Notes: a model not told the origin generated them from the sequence alone. A stretch of DNA of 64,000 nt from REEB95 sp963785735 (GCA_963785735.1 CAWAWJ010000001.1:868001-932000), one strand, 5' to 3'; counted from the stretch's first letter, positions 17,793 to 27,422 are shown. Numbers and translations are program-made.

Positions 17793-18293
17793 ATGCGATA
17801 CGTGCCGCCGCTTTTGCTGTTGTTGCTCGCCGCCACGGGCGCTTACGCCCAAACGCCGCAAATCGACCGCATCGACGTGGTCGAATACGGCATCTACACC
17901 AACACCATAGAAAACAAACAAGCGAACCAGAACAGTCCGACAGGTCAAATAAATGAGTACGCCAATATCCGGCTCGCGGCGACCACCCATACAATTCCGG
18001 CACAGTTGGGGGTGACCTTCGGCGAGGGTTTTACTGTAATTGGCACACCTAACGGCGCGAGAGTGCCGCTTCACGTGGTAGTTATTTTCCCGCCCTCGGG
18101 TCTGAGAAATCCTGCCATGCAACAACCATCTGCCCATGACGAGTGGGATCAGAATGCCTCCATCGGAGAGAGATCGCACGATTTCTATACCTTTGAAAAC
18201 GGTTGGGAAGTTGTGCCTGGCGTTTGGACGATGCAAATCTGGTATCAAGGCCGCAAGCTGGCCGAACAGAGCTTCACCGTCGTAAGGCAGTAA
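17793..18293 (+). CDS. Periplasmic DUF3859-type protein
   Basis: The 166-residue product begins with a clear signal peptide (MRYVPPLLLLLLAATGAYA, cleavage likely after AYA). The mature part is beta-rich and starts with IDRIDVVEYGIYT, the usual opening of DUF3859 domains. The function of the family is unknown. It lies 27 bases after the phosphatase-like gene with a GGAGAG Shine-Dalgarno and may be in the same operon. It is convergent with the ABC transporter genes. Its middle part has lower GC than its neighbours. Confidence 0.7.
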   Translation: MRYVPPLLLLLLAATGAYAQTPQIDRIDVVEYGIYTNTIENKQANQNSPTGQINEYANIRLAATTHTIPAQLGVTFGEGFTVIGTPNGARVPLHVVVIFPPSGLRNPAMQQPSAHDEWDQNASIGERSHDFYTFENGWEVVPGVWTMQIWYQGRKLAEQSFTVVRQ

Positions 18294-18303
18294 GGCGCGC
18301 GCC

Positions 18304-19059
18304 CTAGCCGCGCCAGCGCAACAACCGGCGTTCGAGCCAGCCGGTCAAGCTGAAGATCAGCAGCACGAAGCCCATGATGATCACGATCAGCGCGATCATC
18401 AGCGCCGAGTTGTAGTTGCTCTGGGCGAAGGACAGGAGATAGCCCAGGCCCTTGGTCGAGGCCACGAACTCGCCAACCACCGCGCCGGTGAAGGCGAAAC
18501 CCACCGCCACTTTGAGATTGCCCAAAACCCAGGCGGTCACCGAAGGCAGATACACCTCGCGCAAGAGATCGCGCCAGCCGCCGCCGAGCGTCGTCACCCG
18601 TTCGACCAGCCTCCGGTCGACGCCGCGTATGCCGGTGAAGACGGTGAAGAACACCAGCACCGACACCAGGATCACGGCCAACGCCACCTTGGAGCCGAGC
18701 CCGATGCCGAACCAGATGACGAAAAGCGGCGCCAGCACCACGCGCGGCACCGCGTTCAAGCCGATCATCACCGGCTCCAACAGCTCGCCGAGAAAGGGCG
18801 TCAAGGCCGCCGCCACGCCCAAGGCCGAGCCGATCCCGAGCCCGATGACGAGCCCGCCCAACGCCGCCGAGAATGTCGCAATCAGATGCGGCCAGATCGT
18901 GCCGCCAACGAAAAGCTCGATCAGCACCGCCGCCACGGAAGAGGGCGCCGGCATGTAAAGCGGGTTCAAATGCCCGGCCGCCGCCGCCCATTGCCACAGA
19001 GCGACGATCGCGGCCAATCCCCCCGCCTGGCGCAGCAGCACCGGGAGCCGCTTGTTCAT
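18304..19059 (-). CDS. ABC transporter permease, nitrate/sulfonate/taurine type
   Basis: I place the start at 19059 (MNKRLPVLLR), where ATGA overlaps the stop of the ATPase gene. The 251-residue permease has about six membrane helices and the EAA-type cytoplasmic loop VERVTTLGGGWRDLLREVYLPS. Together with the ATPase and binding protein just upstream it forms an SsuABC/TauABC-like importer. The substrate is not evident; sulfonates, pyrimidine precursors and similar organic solutes are all possible for this family. Confidence 0.9.
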   Translation of the reverse strand: MNKRLPVLLRQAGGLAAIVALWQWAAAAGHLNPLYMPAPSSVAAVLIELFVGGTIWPHLIATFSAALGGLVIGLGIGSALGVAAALTPFLGELLEPVMIGLNAVPRVVLAPLFVIWFGIGLGSKVALAVILVSVLVFFTVFTGIRGVDRRLVERVTTLGGGWRDLLREVYLPSVTAWVLGNLKVAVGFAFTGAVVGEFVASTKGLGYLLSFAQSNYNSALMIALIVIIMGFVLLIFSLTGWLERRLLRWRG

Positions 19060-19802
19060 GCCGCCCGTCCCCCGACCTCGCGCGACAAATCCGCCCACAG
19101 CCGCGCCAAGAGCGGCGCGAAATCCGGGTGCGTGCGCACGGTCATGGGGTCGCGCGGCCGGGGCAGGGTCACGTCATAACGCCCGGCGATCTGGGCGCGC
19201 GGCCCGTGCGACAAAAGATAAATCGTGTCCGACAGCGCCAGCGCCTCTTCGAGGTCGTGCGTCACCAGCAGCACCGAAATGCCGCGCTGCTCGACGAGCC
19301 GCACCAGATCGCCGGTGACGCGCGCGCGCACGATGGCGTCGAGCGAGGCGAAAGGCTCGTCCATCAGCAGCAATTTGGGCTCGCGCGCCAGAACCTGGGC
19401 GAGCGCCACGCGCTTTCTCTGCCCGCCCGAAAGCTGGCGCGGCCAGCGTTCGCTCAAGCCATAGAGCCCGAGCCTGGTGAGCCATTGCCGCGCCGAAGCC
19501 AAGGCCGAACCCTGGTCCACGCCTTTGAGCCGCAGCCCCAGCGCCACGTTCTGCTCGGCGTCGCGCCAGGGCAAGAGCGCGTCGTCCTGGAACAGGATTC
19601 CGATCTCGCCCGCGTCGAAATCGCCGGTCACGTTTCCCGCCAAGGGCTTCTCCAAGCCGATGACCGCGCGCAACAGGCTCGATTTGCCCGAGCCCGAAGG
19701 CCCGACCAGACTCACGAATTTTCCGGTGGGCACGTCGAGGCTGACGCCTTCGAGCACCGGCGTCGTGCCATAGGACAACGCCAGCTCCTTGACGCGCAGC
19801 AA
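19056..19802 (-). CDS. ABC transporter ATP-binding protein, SsuB/TauB-like
   Basis: The 248-residue ATPase has Walker A GPSGSGKSS (near residues 36-44), the signature LSGGQRKRVALAQ, Walker B LLLMDEPF and the H-loop LLVTHDLEEAL. It energises the importer whose permease gene overlaps its stop by four bases, and its own start lies six bases after the stop of the binding-protein gene. Confidence 0.93.
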   Translation of the reverse strand: MLRVKELALSYGTTPVLEGVSLDVPTGKFVSLVGPSGSGKSSLLRAVIGLEKPLAGNVTGDFDAGEIGILFQDDALLPWRDAEQNVALGLRLKGVDQGSALASARQWLTRLGLYGLSERWPRQLSGGQRKRVALAQVLAREPKLLLMDEPFASLDAIVRARVTGDLVRLVEQRGISVLLVTHDLEEALALSDTIYLLSHGPRAQIAGRYDVTLPRPRDPMTVRTHPDFAPLLARLWADLSREVGGRAA

Positions 19803-19807
19803 GGGTC

Positions 19808-20848
19808 TCAGCCCCCGGCGATCGAGGTGTCGTAGAGGCCCGAGGGATCGGCGTTGGGCGGGATGAGCCCCGCCACCTTGAGCGAGGCCGCGACCCGGCC
19901 CGCCGCGGCGAGGTCGATCTTGACCGAAGCCGGATAGAGCGAGGCGCGGTAGCGCGCCAATATGTCGCGCATCTGGCCGGTATCGGCGCCGGCGGTCATC
20001 TCCGGCGGCAGGGATTTCACCAGATCGTCGGGCGAGAGCGTCTGCACCGATCCCAGCGCGTTCTGCAAGGCGCGGGCGAGCGCCTTCATCTCCTCGCGTC
20101 GCACCGGAATCTCGGGCGTGCGAACGGCCACGCCCATGAATTCGTAATTGCCGCCGAGATATTTGCGCGCGTCGGCCGAATCCATGGCGTTCACCAGCAC
20201 GCGCCCGCCCGATTGGACGATGAGCGTCAAGGCCGGCTCCTGCACCAGCCCGGCATCGACCGCGCCCTGGCGCAACGCCTCGAGCAGATTGGGGCCCAAT
20301 GTCGCGAACTGCACCTTGCTGGTGTCGACGCCCGCCTGCTTCAGGAGATAGAGCGCGAGCGCGTGATCGGCATTGCCCAATCCCGACACGCCCACCGTCT
20401 TGCCGGCGAGGTCCTTGAGCGTCGTGATCTGCGCCGCCATTTTCGGCGCCACGGCGAGGGCGAAGAGCGGCAGCTTGCCGGTCGAGAGAAAGCGTCTTAT
20501 CGGCGCGCCCTTATTGTAGGCTTCGAGCGCCACGTCCAAGGCGGTGCCGCCGTAATCGACCGCGCCGCCGACCAAGGCCTCCATCGCGGCGCCGCCGCCC
20601 CGCGCATAGACCAGTTCGAGATCGAGCCCTTCCTTTTCATAAAAGCCCTGCGACTTGGCGACGGTGTAGGGAATGATGCAGAGAAGCTGGCTGCAAAAGG
20701 CGAGCTTCAGGCTCTTGCCTTGGGCGCGGGCAACGATTGCCGGCGCGGCCAACGCGCCCGATGCCAGCGCCGCGGCGCCTTTCAGCACCGCGCGGCGGCG
20801 CACGTTCTTGGCGGGTTTCAGGGTCTGGTCGGGATCGCAGCAGCTCAT
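19808..20848 (-). CDS. ABC transporter substrate-binding protein, NMT1/TauA-like, Tat-exported
   Basis: The 346-residue protein has a Tat-like signal: RRRAVLKGAA followed by a hydrophobic stretch and APAIVARAQG. The mature part is an NMT1/THI5-like periplasmic binding fold (LAFCSQLLCIIPYTVAKSQG, YEKEGLDLELVYARGG). It is the first gene of the three-gene importer operon on the minus strand. The ligand is unknown. The N-terminus before the Tat motif contains an odd CCDP sequence. Confidence 0.87.
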   Translation of the reverse strand: MSCCDPDQTLKPAKNVRRRAVLKGAAALASGALAAPAIVARAQGKSLKLAFCSQLLCIIPYTVAKSQGFYEKEGLDLELVYARGGGAAMEALVGGAVDYGGTALDVALEAYNKGAPIRRFLSTGKLPLFALAVAPKMAAQITTLKDLAGKTVGVSGLGNADHALALYLLKQAGVDTSKVQFATLGPNLLEALRQGAVDAGLVQEPALTLIVQSGGRVLVNAMDSADARKYLGGNYEFMGVAVRTPEIPVRREEMKALARALQNALGSVQTLSPDDLVKSLPPEMTAGADTGQMRDILARYRASLYPASVKIDLAAAGRVAASLKVAGLIPPNADPSGLYDTSIAGG

Positions 20849-20934
20849 CGATAGCCCCTAAGAAATCCTGGGTCGAATCCAACAACAGTTTGCACAGAGT
20901 TGAAGTTAAGTAAATTACCTTGGTTGCCCGTGAA

Positions 20935-21762
20935 TTAAGGCCCATCCCAATCGGGGCCCCAGCCGGCGGGATCGACCACCCGGCCGGTGCCGCGCTTGGC
21001 GTCGATCGCCGCGCGCTCCTCGGGTGAAAGAGTGAAATCGAACACGGCGAGATTGGCGGCGAGATGTTCCTTGCCCGCCGATTTCGGAATGGCGGCGACG
21101 TTCTTCTGGTCCAACAGCCAGCGCAACGCCACCTGGCTTGCGCTTTTGCCGTGGCGCCGTCCGATCTCGGCCAGATCCTTGTCGCGCGCCACCCGCCCGC
21201 GCGCCAGCGGCGAATATGCCGTCAGCATCAGCCCGTGTTTTTTCAATTCCGCCATCACCGGGCGTTGCGACAGATAAGGGTGATATTCCACCTGGTTGCC
21301 GATGATGTCGGCGCGGTTTTTCCCGACGGTCTCTTCCAGCAGCGCCACGGTAAAGTTGCTGACGCCGATGAAGCGGGTCTTGCCTTGGGCGCGGGCGGCG
21401 GCGAATTCCGCCAGCGTTTCGGCCAAGGGCTCGCTCCGGCTCGGCCAATGAATGAGCAGCAGATCGACGTAATCGGTGCCGAGCCGCTTCAGGCTCTCCA
21501 CCACGCCGCGCCGCACCTCAACGGCGCGCAAATTGCCCGCCGGGATTTTGGTGGTGAGGAAAATCTCAGGCCGGCTTACCCCCGATTGCTTGATGGCGGC
21601 GCCCACCTCGTCCTCGTTGCCGTAGATTTGCGCGGTGTCGATATGGCGGTAGCCCAACTCAAGCGCGTCCTTGACCGCCTCGAAACAGCCGCGCCCGGAA
21701 AGCGCCCAGGTGCCGAGGCCCAGCGCCGGGAGCTTGGCGTCCTTGACGGTGATGAATTCCAT
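20935..21762 (-). CDS. Aldo/keto reductase
   Basis: I chose the ATG at 21762 (MEFITVKDAK), which matches the family start; the frame stays open further upstream but with low-complexity residues. The 275-residue barrel enzyme shows the catalytic tetrad: Asp and Tyr in DTAQIYGNEDEVG, Lys in TTKIPAG and His in LLIHWPS, plus the NADPH-binding segment IPKSAGKEHL. It resembles 2,5-diketo-gluconate reductases; the substrate is unknown. It is divergent from the L,D-transpeptidase gene. Confidence 0.88.
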   Translation of the reverse strand: MEFITVKDAKLPALGLGTWALSGRGCFEAVKDALELGYRHIDTAQIYGNEDEVGAAIKQSGVSRPEIFLTTKIPAGNLRAVEVRRGVVESLKRLGTDYVDLLLIHWPSRSEPLAETLAEFAAARAQGKTRFIGVSNFTVALLEETVGKNRADIIGNQVEYHPYLSQRPVMAELKKHGLMLTAYSPLARGRVARDKDLAEIGRRHGKSASQVALRWLLDQKNVAAIPKSAGKEHLAANLAVFDFTLSPEERAAIDAKRGTGRVVDPAGWGPDWDGP

Positions 21763-21882
21763 GCCGCCCCATCCTGACCAAATCCCATCCTGCTCAAAGT
21801 ATTGAAAAAGAAAAGAGATTTTATAATTCCATTGCCGCCTCCTTCCGCATGCCCGATGATGGCCCGAAGCCAAAAGTCAACC

Positions 21883-23481
21883 ATGTCCGCGCATCGCGCT
21901 CTTCGCCTGCTCTTTGTGCTGCTCCTCGTCGCGGCGGGGCCGCTCCACGCCTTCGGCCAAGCCGAAGCGCCGATCCCGCCCGCATCCAACCCGCCTCCGG
22001 CCGCGCCCGCGCCCAATTCGATCGCGGGGCTCCTGGCGGGATCGGGCGATCTGGTTCTGGCGGGGCGCAAGCTCGACCGCGCGCAGCTTACGGCGATTTA
22101 CCAGAAAAACGATTTCCGCCCGCTCTGGAACGATCAGCGCCGCGCCGAACTCGCCGCCGCCCTGGCCGAAGCGCCCTCGCACGGGCTCGATCCCGGCGCC
22201 TTCGCGCTCCCCGCGACCGATTATGCGCGCGCCGATATTCTGCAAACCGACGCCTTTTTGCGCTACGCCAATGCCCTCGCGCGCGGCCGGGTTTCGCCCG
22301 CCGATTTCGAAACCGATTGGGCGATGCCGCAACCCGCTTTCGACGGGGCGGCGTCCCTCTCGCGTGCCTTGGCCGACGGCGTCCCGGCCGCGCTCGCCGC
22401 GCTCGCGCCAAACGATGCCGATTACGCCCATCTCCGCCAGGCCTATGCCCGCTACAAGGCCTATGCCAGTTCTCAAGCCTGGCGGCCGATGAACCCGGCC
22501 TTGCCCTTGAAGCCGGGCGATACCGGCGGCGACGTGGCCCTTTTGCGCCACCGCCTGCTGGCCGAGAATTATATCGATCCCGGCAATCCCGATTACGACA
22601 CGCTCTATGACGACGATCTGCAAGCGGCGGTGACGCGCTTCCAGCAAAGCCACGGCCTGCCGCCCGACGGCGCGGTGGGCCGCGCCACGCTCACCGCGCT
22701 CAATGTTTCGCCGGGCGAACGCTTGCGCGAAATCCGGCTCAATCTCGAACGACGCCGTTCCATGCCGCGCGAGGCGCCGCCCAGCCGGGTCGAGGTCAAT
22801 ATCCCCGATGCCAGCGTCGTGTTCTATCAGGAGGGCCAAGAGCCGCTCGCCATGCGCGCGGTGGTGGGCGTGCCCGACCGGCCGACGCCGGTCTTGAAGA
22901 CCCGCATGACCGCGGTGACGCTGAACCCGCCCTGGAACGTGCCGAGCTCGATCATCGTCGCCGAAATCCGTCCGGCGCTGAAGAAGGACCCGCATTATCT
23001 CGAGCGCAACGACTACGCCTATATCGACGTGCCCGGCGGCAAGCAGCTGATCCAGCTGCCCGGCCCCAAGAACGCGCTGGGCAAGATCAAGTTCGAGATG
23101 CCGAACGCGCTCGACATCTATCTCCACGATACGCCCTCGGGCGGACTCTTCGCGCGGGTGCGGCGCGCCTGGAGCCATGGCTGCGTGCGGCTCGGCAATC
23201 CGCGCGAGCTGGCGCGGCGCGTGCTGGCGGCGGCGAACTGGACGATGGAGACGATCGACGCAGGCATCGCGAGCGGCAAGACCCAGACCGTCGCCCTGCC
23301 GCGCGCCATCCCGGTCTATATGTTCTATTGGACCGCCTTCGTCGGCCCGGACAGTACCGTCGAATTCCGCGACGACCTCTATGGCCGCGACCGGCGCCTC
23401 AACCAGGCGCTGGTGAAACGCGACCTATCCGAGCAATTGGCGCCGGCCGCGCGCATGGCGGCGGCGCCGGGGAAGAGTTGA
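21883..23481 (+). CDS. L,D-transpeptidase, YcbB-like, with peptidoglycan-binding domain
   Basis: The start is uncertain; I favour 21883 because MSAHRALRLLFVLLLVAAG then forms a normal signal peptide (an ATG at 21856 is the alternative). The ~532-residue protein has the YcbB-type scaffold, a peptidoglycan-binding repeat (DDLQAAVTRFQQSHGLPPDG, AVGRATLTALN) and a C-terminal YkuD domain with the catalytic SHGCVRLGNP motif. It makes 3-3 crosslinks between stem peptides in the periplasm. The next gene, a DUF882 peptidase-like protein, commonly neighbours this family. Confidence 0.9.
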   Translation: MSAHRALRLLFVLLLVAAGPLHAFGQAEAPIPPASNPPPAAPAPNSIAGLLAGSGDLVLAGRKLDRAQLTAIYQKNDFRPLWNDQRRAELAAALAEAPSHGLDPGAFALPATDYARADILQTDAFLRYANALARGRVSPADFETDWAMPQPAFDGAASLSRALADGVPAALAALAPNDADYAHLRQAYARYKAYASSQAWRPMNPALPLKPGDTGGDVALLRHRLLAENYIDPGNPDYDTLYDDDLQAAVTRFQQSHGLPPDGAVGRATLTALNVSPGERLREIRLNLERRRSMPREAPPSRVEVNIPDASVVFYQEGQEPLAMRAVVGVPDRPTPVLKTRMTAVTLNPPWNVPSSIIVAEIRPALKKDPHYLERNDYAYIDVPGGKQLIQLPGPKNALGKIKFEMPNALDIYLHDTPSGGLFARVRRAWSHGCVRLGNPRELARRVLAAANWTMETIDAGIASGKTQTVALPRAIPVYMFYWTAFVGPDSTVEFRDDLYGRDRRLNQALVKRDLSEQLAPAARMAAAPGKS

Positions 23482-23598
23482 TAACCACTCCAAACCCTAT
23501 TGTCCCGCGCCGCGCTTTGACGGAAGATCGTACCCGTTAAGAGCGCGCAAAAGCCGCGCCCGTGTCAGGATCGGTGTCGGGTCGGGGTGGTCGGGGGG

Positions 23599-24150
23599 AT
23601 GGCGGAAACTCTGCGCAACCGGGGGCGGCGGCATTTCATGAGCCTCGCCGCGGGAACGGCGGCGGCGCTGGTGGTGGCGCCCGCCGTGGCGACGCCGCGT
23701 TTCGAAACCCGCCGCGCGTTGGCATTCGACAATCTCCACACCGGCGAGAAGCTCTCGCTCGTCTATTGGACCGAAAGCGGCTACGAGCCCGAGGCGCTCC
23801 AGCGCATCGATTGGCTGTTGCGCGATTTCCGCACCGGCACGACCCATCCCATCGATCCCCGCCTGCTCGATCTCCTGGCCGCGCTCAACCGCCGGCTCGA
23901 CACGCACGAACCCTATCTCGTCTATTCCGGCTACCGCTCACCGGAAACCAACGCCATGCTGGCCGAGGAAAGCGAGGGCGTGGCCAAGAACAGCCTCCAT
24001 CTCCAGGGCATGGCGGTCGATCTGCGCGTGCCCGGGCGGCGCTTGGGCCTGTTGCGCCGCGCGGCCTTGTCGCTCAAGGGTGGTGGCGTCGGCTATTATC
24101 CGCGATCGAACTTCGTCCATCTCGACGTGGGGCCGGTGCGGCACTGGTAA
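23599..24150 (+). CDS. DUF882/YcbK-like, M15-type peptidase-fold protein
   Basis: I start at the ATG at 23599 after a GGGGGG tract; a GTG at 23587 is possible. The 183-residue protein has a Tat-like signal (NRGRRHFMSLAAGTAAAL) and the zinc-site motifs of M15-type D-Ala-D-Ala peptidase folds: YSGYRSPETN, SLHLQGMAVDLR and NFVHLDVGP. Probably a periplasmic cell-wall amidase or carboxypeptidase acting with the L,D-transpeptidase just upstream. Confidence 0.85.
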   Translation: MAETLRNRGRRHFMSLAAGTAAALVVAPAVATPRFETRRALAFDNLHTGEKLSLVYWTESGYEPEALQRIDWLLRDFRTGTTHPIDPRLLDLLAALNRRLDTHEPYLVYSGYRSPETNAMLAEESEGVAKNSLHLQGMAVDLRVPGRRLGLLRRAALSLKGGGVGYYPRSNFVHLDVGPVRHW

Positions 24151-24185
24151 GCGCATATCCCTTCGTGTAAGGGATTGGCCGCCTT

Positions 24186-24755
24186 ATGACCGACCGATCG
24201 ATTCCTTCCGCCACGCCGCCCGCGCCGAGCCTGCGCGAGATTTACTTGAGCTTCGTGCTGGTCTCGGTGATGGGTTTCGGCGGCGTTTTGCCCTGGGCGC
24301 GGCGCATGATCGTCGAGCGCCGCCGCTGGCTCACCGAATCCGAGTTCCTCGATCTCCTGGCGTTGTGCCAGTTCCTGCCCGGCCCCAATATATGCAATCT
24401 CTCGATCGCGCTGGGCGCGCGCTTCCGCGGCGTCAAGGGTTCGGCCGTGGCCTTTCTCGGCATCACCGGCCTGCCTTTCATCATCGTGATATTCCTGGGC
24501 GCGCTCTATGAGGGCTATGGCGACAATCCCGCCGTGACCGGCGCTCTGCTGGGCATCTCGGCCTCGGCCGCGGGCATGGTGCTCGCCATGGCGGCGAAGC
24601 TCGCCAAGCCCTTGCTGATGCGCCGCCCGGGCGAGGCGCTCCCCATGATGATCCTGGTCTTCGCCGCCATCGCGCTCTTGGGCTTGCCCTTGCTCTGGGT
24701 GCTGGCGGGCGCGATCCCGCTCGGCATCGCCGTGTCCTGGTGGCGGCGCGGATGA
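24186..24755 (+). CDS. Chromate transporter, N-terminal half-size (CHR family)
   Basis: The 189-residue membrane protein carries the CHR motif GFGGVLPWARRM (residues ~32-43) and CQFLPGPNICNLSIALG near 61-77. It is a half-size CHR protein; a second half follows after 10 bases and the two likely form one antiparallel transporter that exports chromate or takes up a related oxyanion. The true substrate in this family is often unproven. Confidence 0.85.
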   Translation: MTDRSIPSATPPAPSLREIYLSFVLVSVMGFGGVLPWARRMIVERRRWLTESEFLDLLALCQFLPGPNICNLSIALGARFRGVKGSAVAFLGITGLPFIIVIFLGALYEGYGDNPAVTGALLGISASAAGMVLAMAAKLAKPLLMRRPGEALPMMILVFAAIALLGLPLLWVLAGAIPLGIAVSWWRRG

Positions 24756-24765
24756 AAGGCCAAAA

Positions 24766-25296
24766 ATGAAAGGGCCAAGCCAGCTGGGCGCGCTCGCGCT
24801 CTCCTTCCTCACCGTCTCGCTCTTGGCCTTCGGCGGCGCCAACGCGGTCATCCCGGAAATGCACCGCCAGGCGGTGGATGTCGCGCATTGGATGACCGGC
24901 GAGCAATTCGTCTCGCTCTACGCGCTGGCGCAAGCGGCGCCCGGCCCCAATGTCATGGTGGTGACGCTGATCGGCTGGCATGTCGCCGGGCTCTTGGGCG
25001 CGCTGGTGGCGACGGCGGCGATGATGGGCCCGTCGGTGGCGCTGACCTTCATTTGCTACCGGCTCTGGGCCCATTTCCGCAACCGGCCCTGGCTCGAAGC
25101 CATCCAGAACGGGTTGACGCCGGTCACGGTCGGGCTCGTCTCATCGAGCGCCTTCATCCTGGCCAAGACCTCGGATCACGGGATGCTGGCCTATATCCTC
25201 ACCGCCTTCACGGCGGCGCTCACGTATTGGACCGGGCTCAACCCGCTTTTCGTCTTCGCCGTGGCGGCGTGTCTCGGGGGCTTCGGGCTGCTTTAG
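24766..25296 (+). CDS. Chromate transporter, second half-size (CHR family)
   Basis: The 176-residue membrane protein repeats the CHR pattern: LLAFGGANAVIPEMHRQ and ALAQAAPGPNVMVVTLIGW. It follows its partner by 10 bases, as is usual for heterodimeric short-chain CHR transporters. Convergent with the small secreted protein at 25328-25669. Confidence 0.85.
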   Translation: MKGPSQLGALALSFLTVSLLAFGGANAVIPEMHRQAVDVAHWMTGEQFVSLYALAQAAPGPNVMVVTLIGWHVAGLLGALVATAAMMGPSVALTFICYRLWAHFRNRPWLEAIQNGLTPVTVGLVSSSAFILAKTSDHGMLAYILTAFTAALTYWTGLNPLFVFAVAACLGGFGLL

Positions 25297-25327
25297 GCCG
25301 CGGCCGCGCCGCTTCCGGCGAGAGACG

Positions 25328-25669
25328 CTAGCAGGTGATGAATGAACAGAGCTGGGCCTTCAATTGCATCAGCTCGCCCTTGTTCTGTTTCAGCTCCTGC
25401 AGCTCGGGCAGGTATTGCTTCAATTCCTGGCGCTCGGACGCGGTGGGCGCCCTGCCGGAGGAATATTCGCGCAGCAATCCGGACGCCTGGGCGGATAGGA
25501 GGTTGAGCGTTCCGGGCGACATGTTCTGGATCATCCCTTCATAACGGGCGAGTTCTTGCGGCAGCGCGCTGGGCGCGGGCGCGGCTTGCCAATCCGCCAG
25601 GCAGGGCGCGGCGCCGCCGATCAAAAGGAGCGGCACCGCCAGCATCAGCCTGAAATCCGAGAATCGCAT
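25328..25669 (-). CDS. Small secreted hypothetical protein
   Basis: The 113-residue product has a signal peptide (LMLAVPLLLIGGAAPCLA) and a charged, helical mature part rich in Glu, Leu and Gln (QELKQYLPELQELKQNKGEL), which may form a coiled coil. It ends in CSFITC, so the two terminal Cys could form a disulfide. Family not recognised. Confidence 0.6.
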   Translation of the reverse strand: MRFSDFRLMLAVPLLLIGGAAPCLADWQAAPAPSALPQELARYEGMIQNMSPGTLNLLSAQASGLLREYSSGRAPTASERQELKQYLPELQELKQNKGELMQLKAQLCSFITC

Positions 25670-25868
25670 GATTTTTTCTTCCCGCCCGAGAATTGCGCGC
25701 AGCCTCGCGGCGGGTCAATCGCTATCTATGGTTAAATCCCGGAAATTTTTCGTTTACGCGCCGGTTAAGGGGCGCGGGCGGCTCGCCGATGTTTCGCCTT
25801 GGATCAAAACCCTTGCCGGTCGGGCGCGCGGGACTTAAGGAAAAGGGCCTTGGGAGGGACGGGCGAGA

Positions 25869-26432
25869 ATGAACGGGGGGAAGAAACTCAAAGTCGCCGG
25901 CGTCGCCGGCAGTCTGCGTCAGGGCTCGTTCAACCGCGCCTGCCTCAAGGCGGCGATCGAGCTCCAGCCCGCCGATCTCGACATCGAGATAATAGAGCTG
26001 GGCCAATTGCCGCTCTATAACGACGACATCCGGGTCGAGGGCTATCCGCCGCCCGTCCACGCCTACCGGGAAAAGATCCGCGCGGCGGACGGTATCCTGT
26101 TCGCCACGCCCGAATTCAACTATTCGGTTTCGGCGCCGCTCAAGAACGCGATCGATTGGGGCTCGCGCATTCCCGATCCGCCCTATGCGGGAAAACCGGC
26201 GGCGATGATCAGCGCCTCGGTCGCGCCCTTGGGCGGGGTGCGCGCGCAATATCATCTGCGCCACATGTGCGTCTCGCTCAACTGCTTCGTCATGAATACG
26301 CCGCAGATCTATGTCGGCGACGCGGCGAAGAAATTCGATTCGAGCCTCAAGCTGACCGATGCGGCTTTGCGCGCCGAGCTCGCCAAGTTCCTGGCCGCGT
26401 TCCGGGACCATATCCTGCGTCTCCAGCGCTAA
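25869..26432 (+). CDS. NADPH-dependent FMN reductase
   Basis: The 187-residue flavodoxin-fold protein shows the phosphate loop GSLRQGSFNRA and the FMN-contacting LFATPEFNYSVSAPLKNAIDW, both diagnostic of the NADPH-dependent FMN/quinone/azo reductase family (as in ArsH or ChrR-like proteins). It could reduce quinones or metal oxyanions; nearness to the chromate transporter genes makes a ChrR-like role attractive, but that is inference. Confidence 0.88.
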   Translation: MNGGKKLKVAGVAGSLRQGSFNRACLKAAIELQPADLDIEIIELGQLPLYNDDIRVEGYPPPVHAYREKIRAADGILFATPEFNYSVSAPLKNAIDWGSRIPDPPYAGKPAAMISASVAPLGGVRAQYHLRHMCVSLNCFVMNTPQIYVGDAAKKFDSSLKLTDAALRAELAKFLAAFRDHILRLQR

Positions 26433-26454
26433 GCGTCCCGAACCCGGTGCCGGC

Positions 26455-27201
26455 GTGACGCCTTTCCTCCTGTTCCTCTGCTCGCTCGCCCTTCTGGCCG
26501 GGAGTTCGGTCAAGGGCGTGGTCGGCATCGGCATGCCGCTGGTGGCGGTGCCGCTTTTGACCTTGCTGGTCAATCTCAAGACCGCGGTGGCGCTCACCAC
26601 GGCGCCGGTCACCGCCGCCAATCTGGTGCAGAGCTTTCAGGGCGGCCTGTTCATGCCCATGCTGCGGCGTTTCTGGACCCTGCTGTTGCCGCTCCTGGTC
26701 ACCATCCTGTTTTCCGCGCGGCTCTTGGTGGTGGTGCCGGAACGGGTGCTCGATCTCATCATCGGCCTGGCGGTGATCGCGTTTCCGGTCTTCATCAGCC
26801 TGCGCCCGGCGGTCCGCCTGCCGCCGCGCCATGAATTCTGGCTCAACCCGCTGGTGGGCGTGGCGAGCGGCTTTCTGGGCGGCATCTCCACCTTCTACGG
26901 CCCGCCGCTCATGCTCTATGTCTTCGGCATGCGCCTCACCAAGGAGGAATTCATTCCCGCCATCTCGCTCATGTACACGGTGGCGGGGGTGGGCTTGCTG
27001 CTGGGGCTGTGGCTGATGGGGGTGGCGAGCCACGCCGAGCTGGGGTTGTCGGTCTTGATGCTGATCCCGACCGGCATCGGCATGTGGCTCGGTCGCTTTG
27101 TCCGCGTGCAGCTGAGCGAGCGCAATTTCCAGCGCCTGCTGCTCTGCGTCTATATCGTCACCGGATTGACCTTCCTGGCGAATGCGGCGCTGCGCTTCTA
27201 G
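26455..27201 (+). CDS. TauE/SafE-family sulfite/sulfonate permease
   Basis: I chose the GTG at 26455 because the coding pattern of a first membrane helix begins there (TPFLLFLCSLALLAGSSVKG) and the frame upstream overlaps the FMN reductase gene. The 248-residue protein has about eight membrane helices and the repeated family motif G(I/V)GxP. These permeases export organic or inorganic sulfur anions; the substrate here is unknown. Confidence 0.83.
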   Translation: MTPFLLFLCSLALLAGSSVKGVVGIGMPLVAVPLLTLLVNLKTAVALTTAPVTAANLVQSFQGGLFMPMLRRFWTLLLPLLVTILFSARLLVVVPERVLDLIIGLAVIAFPVFISLRPAVRLPPRHEFWLNPLVGVASGFLGGISTFYGPPLMLYVFGMRLTKEEFIPAISLMYTVAGVGLLLGLWLMGVASHAELGLSVLMLIPTGIGMWLGRFVRVQLSERNFQRLLLCVYIVTGLTFLANAALRF

Positions 27202-27422
27202 CGCGGCGCGCTTAACCATGTTTTCCCCCGGCATATCGCCGCAGGCGCGAAATTCCTTCACACAATTCCCTCGATCGCCGCTATGATGCATGCAAATAAA
27301 AACAGAGAAGCATCGCCGGTTGCCGATGGCGATCGGGCACCCGAGCCTTTTGGGCGGGGTCTTCTTCTCCACCGCCAGAAGGCGGGCGCCAAACGGCAAA
27401 GCCGCAAATCCGGGGAAATGGG

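Noticed and set aside
25722..26621. 299-codon minus-strand frame over the FMN reductase gene
   Set aside because: Antisense to a clear flavodoxin-fold enzyme, with no protein-like pattern.
27202..27422. Riboswitch or RNA gene in the gap before the XRE regulator
   Set aside because: Some GC-rich stems are possible but no known consensus fits, and stems of this kind are expected by chance here.
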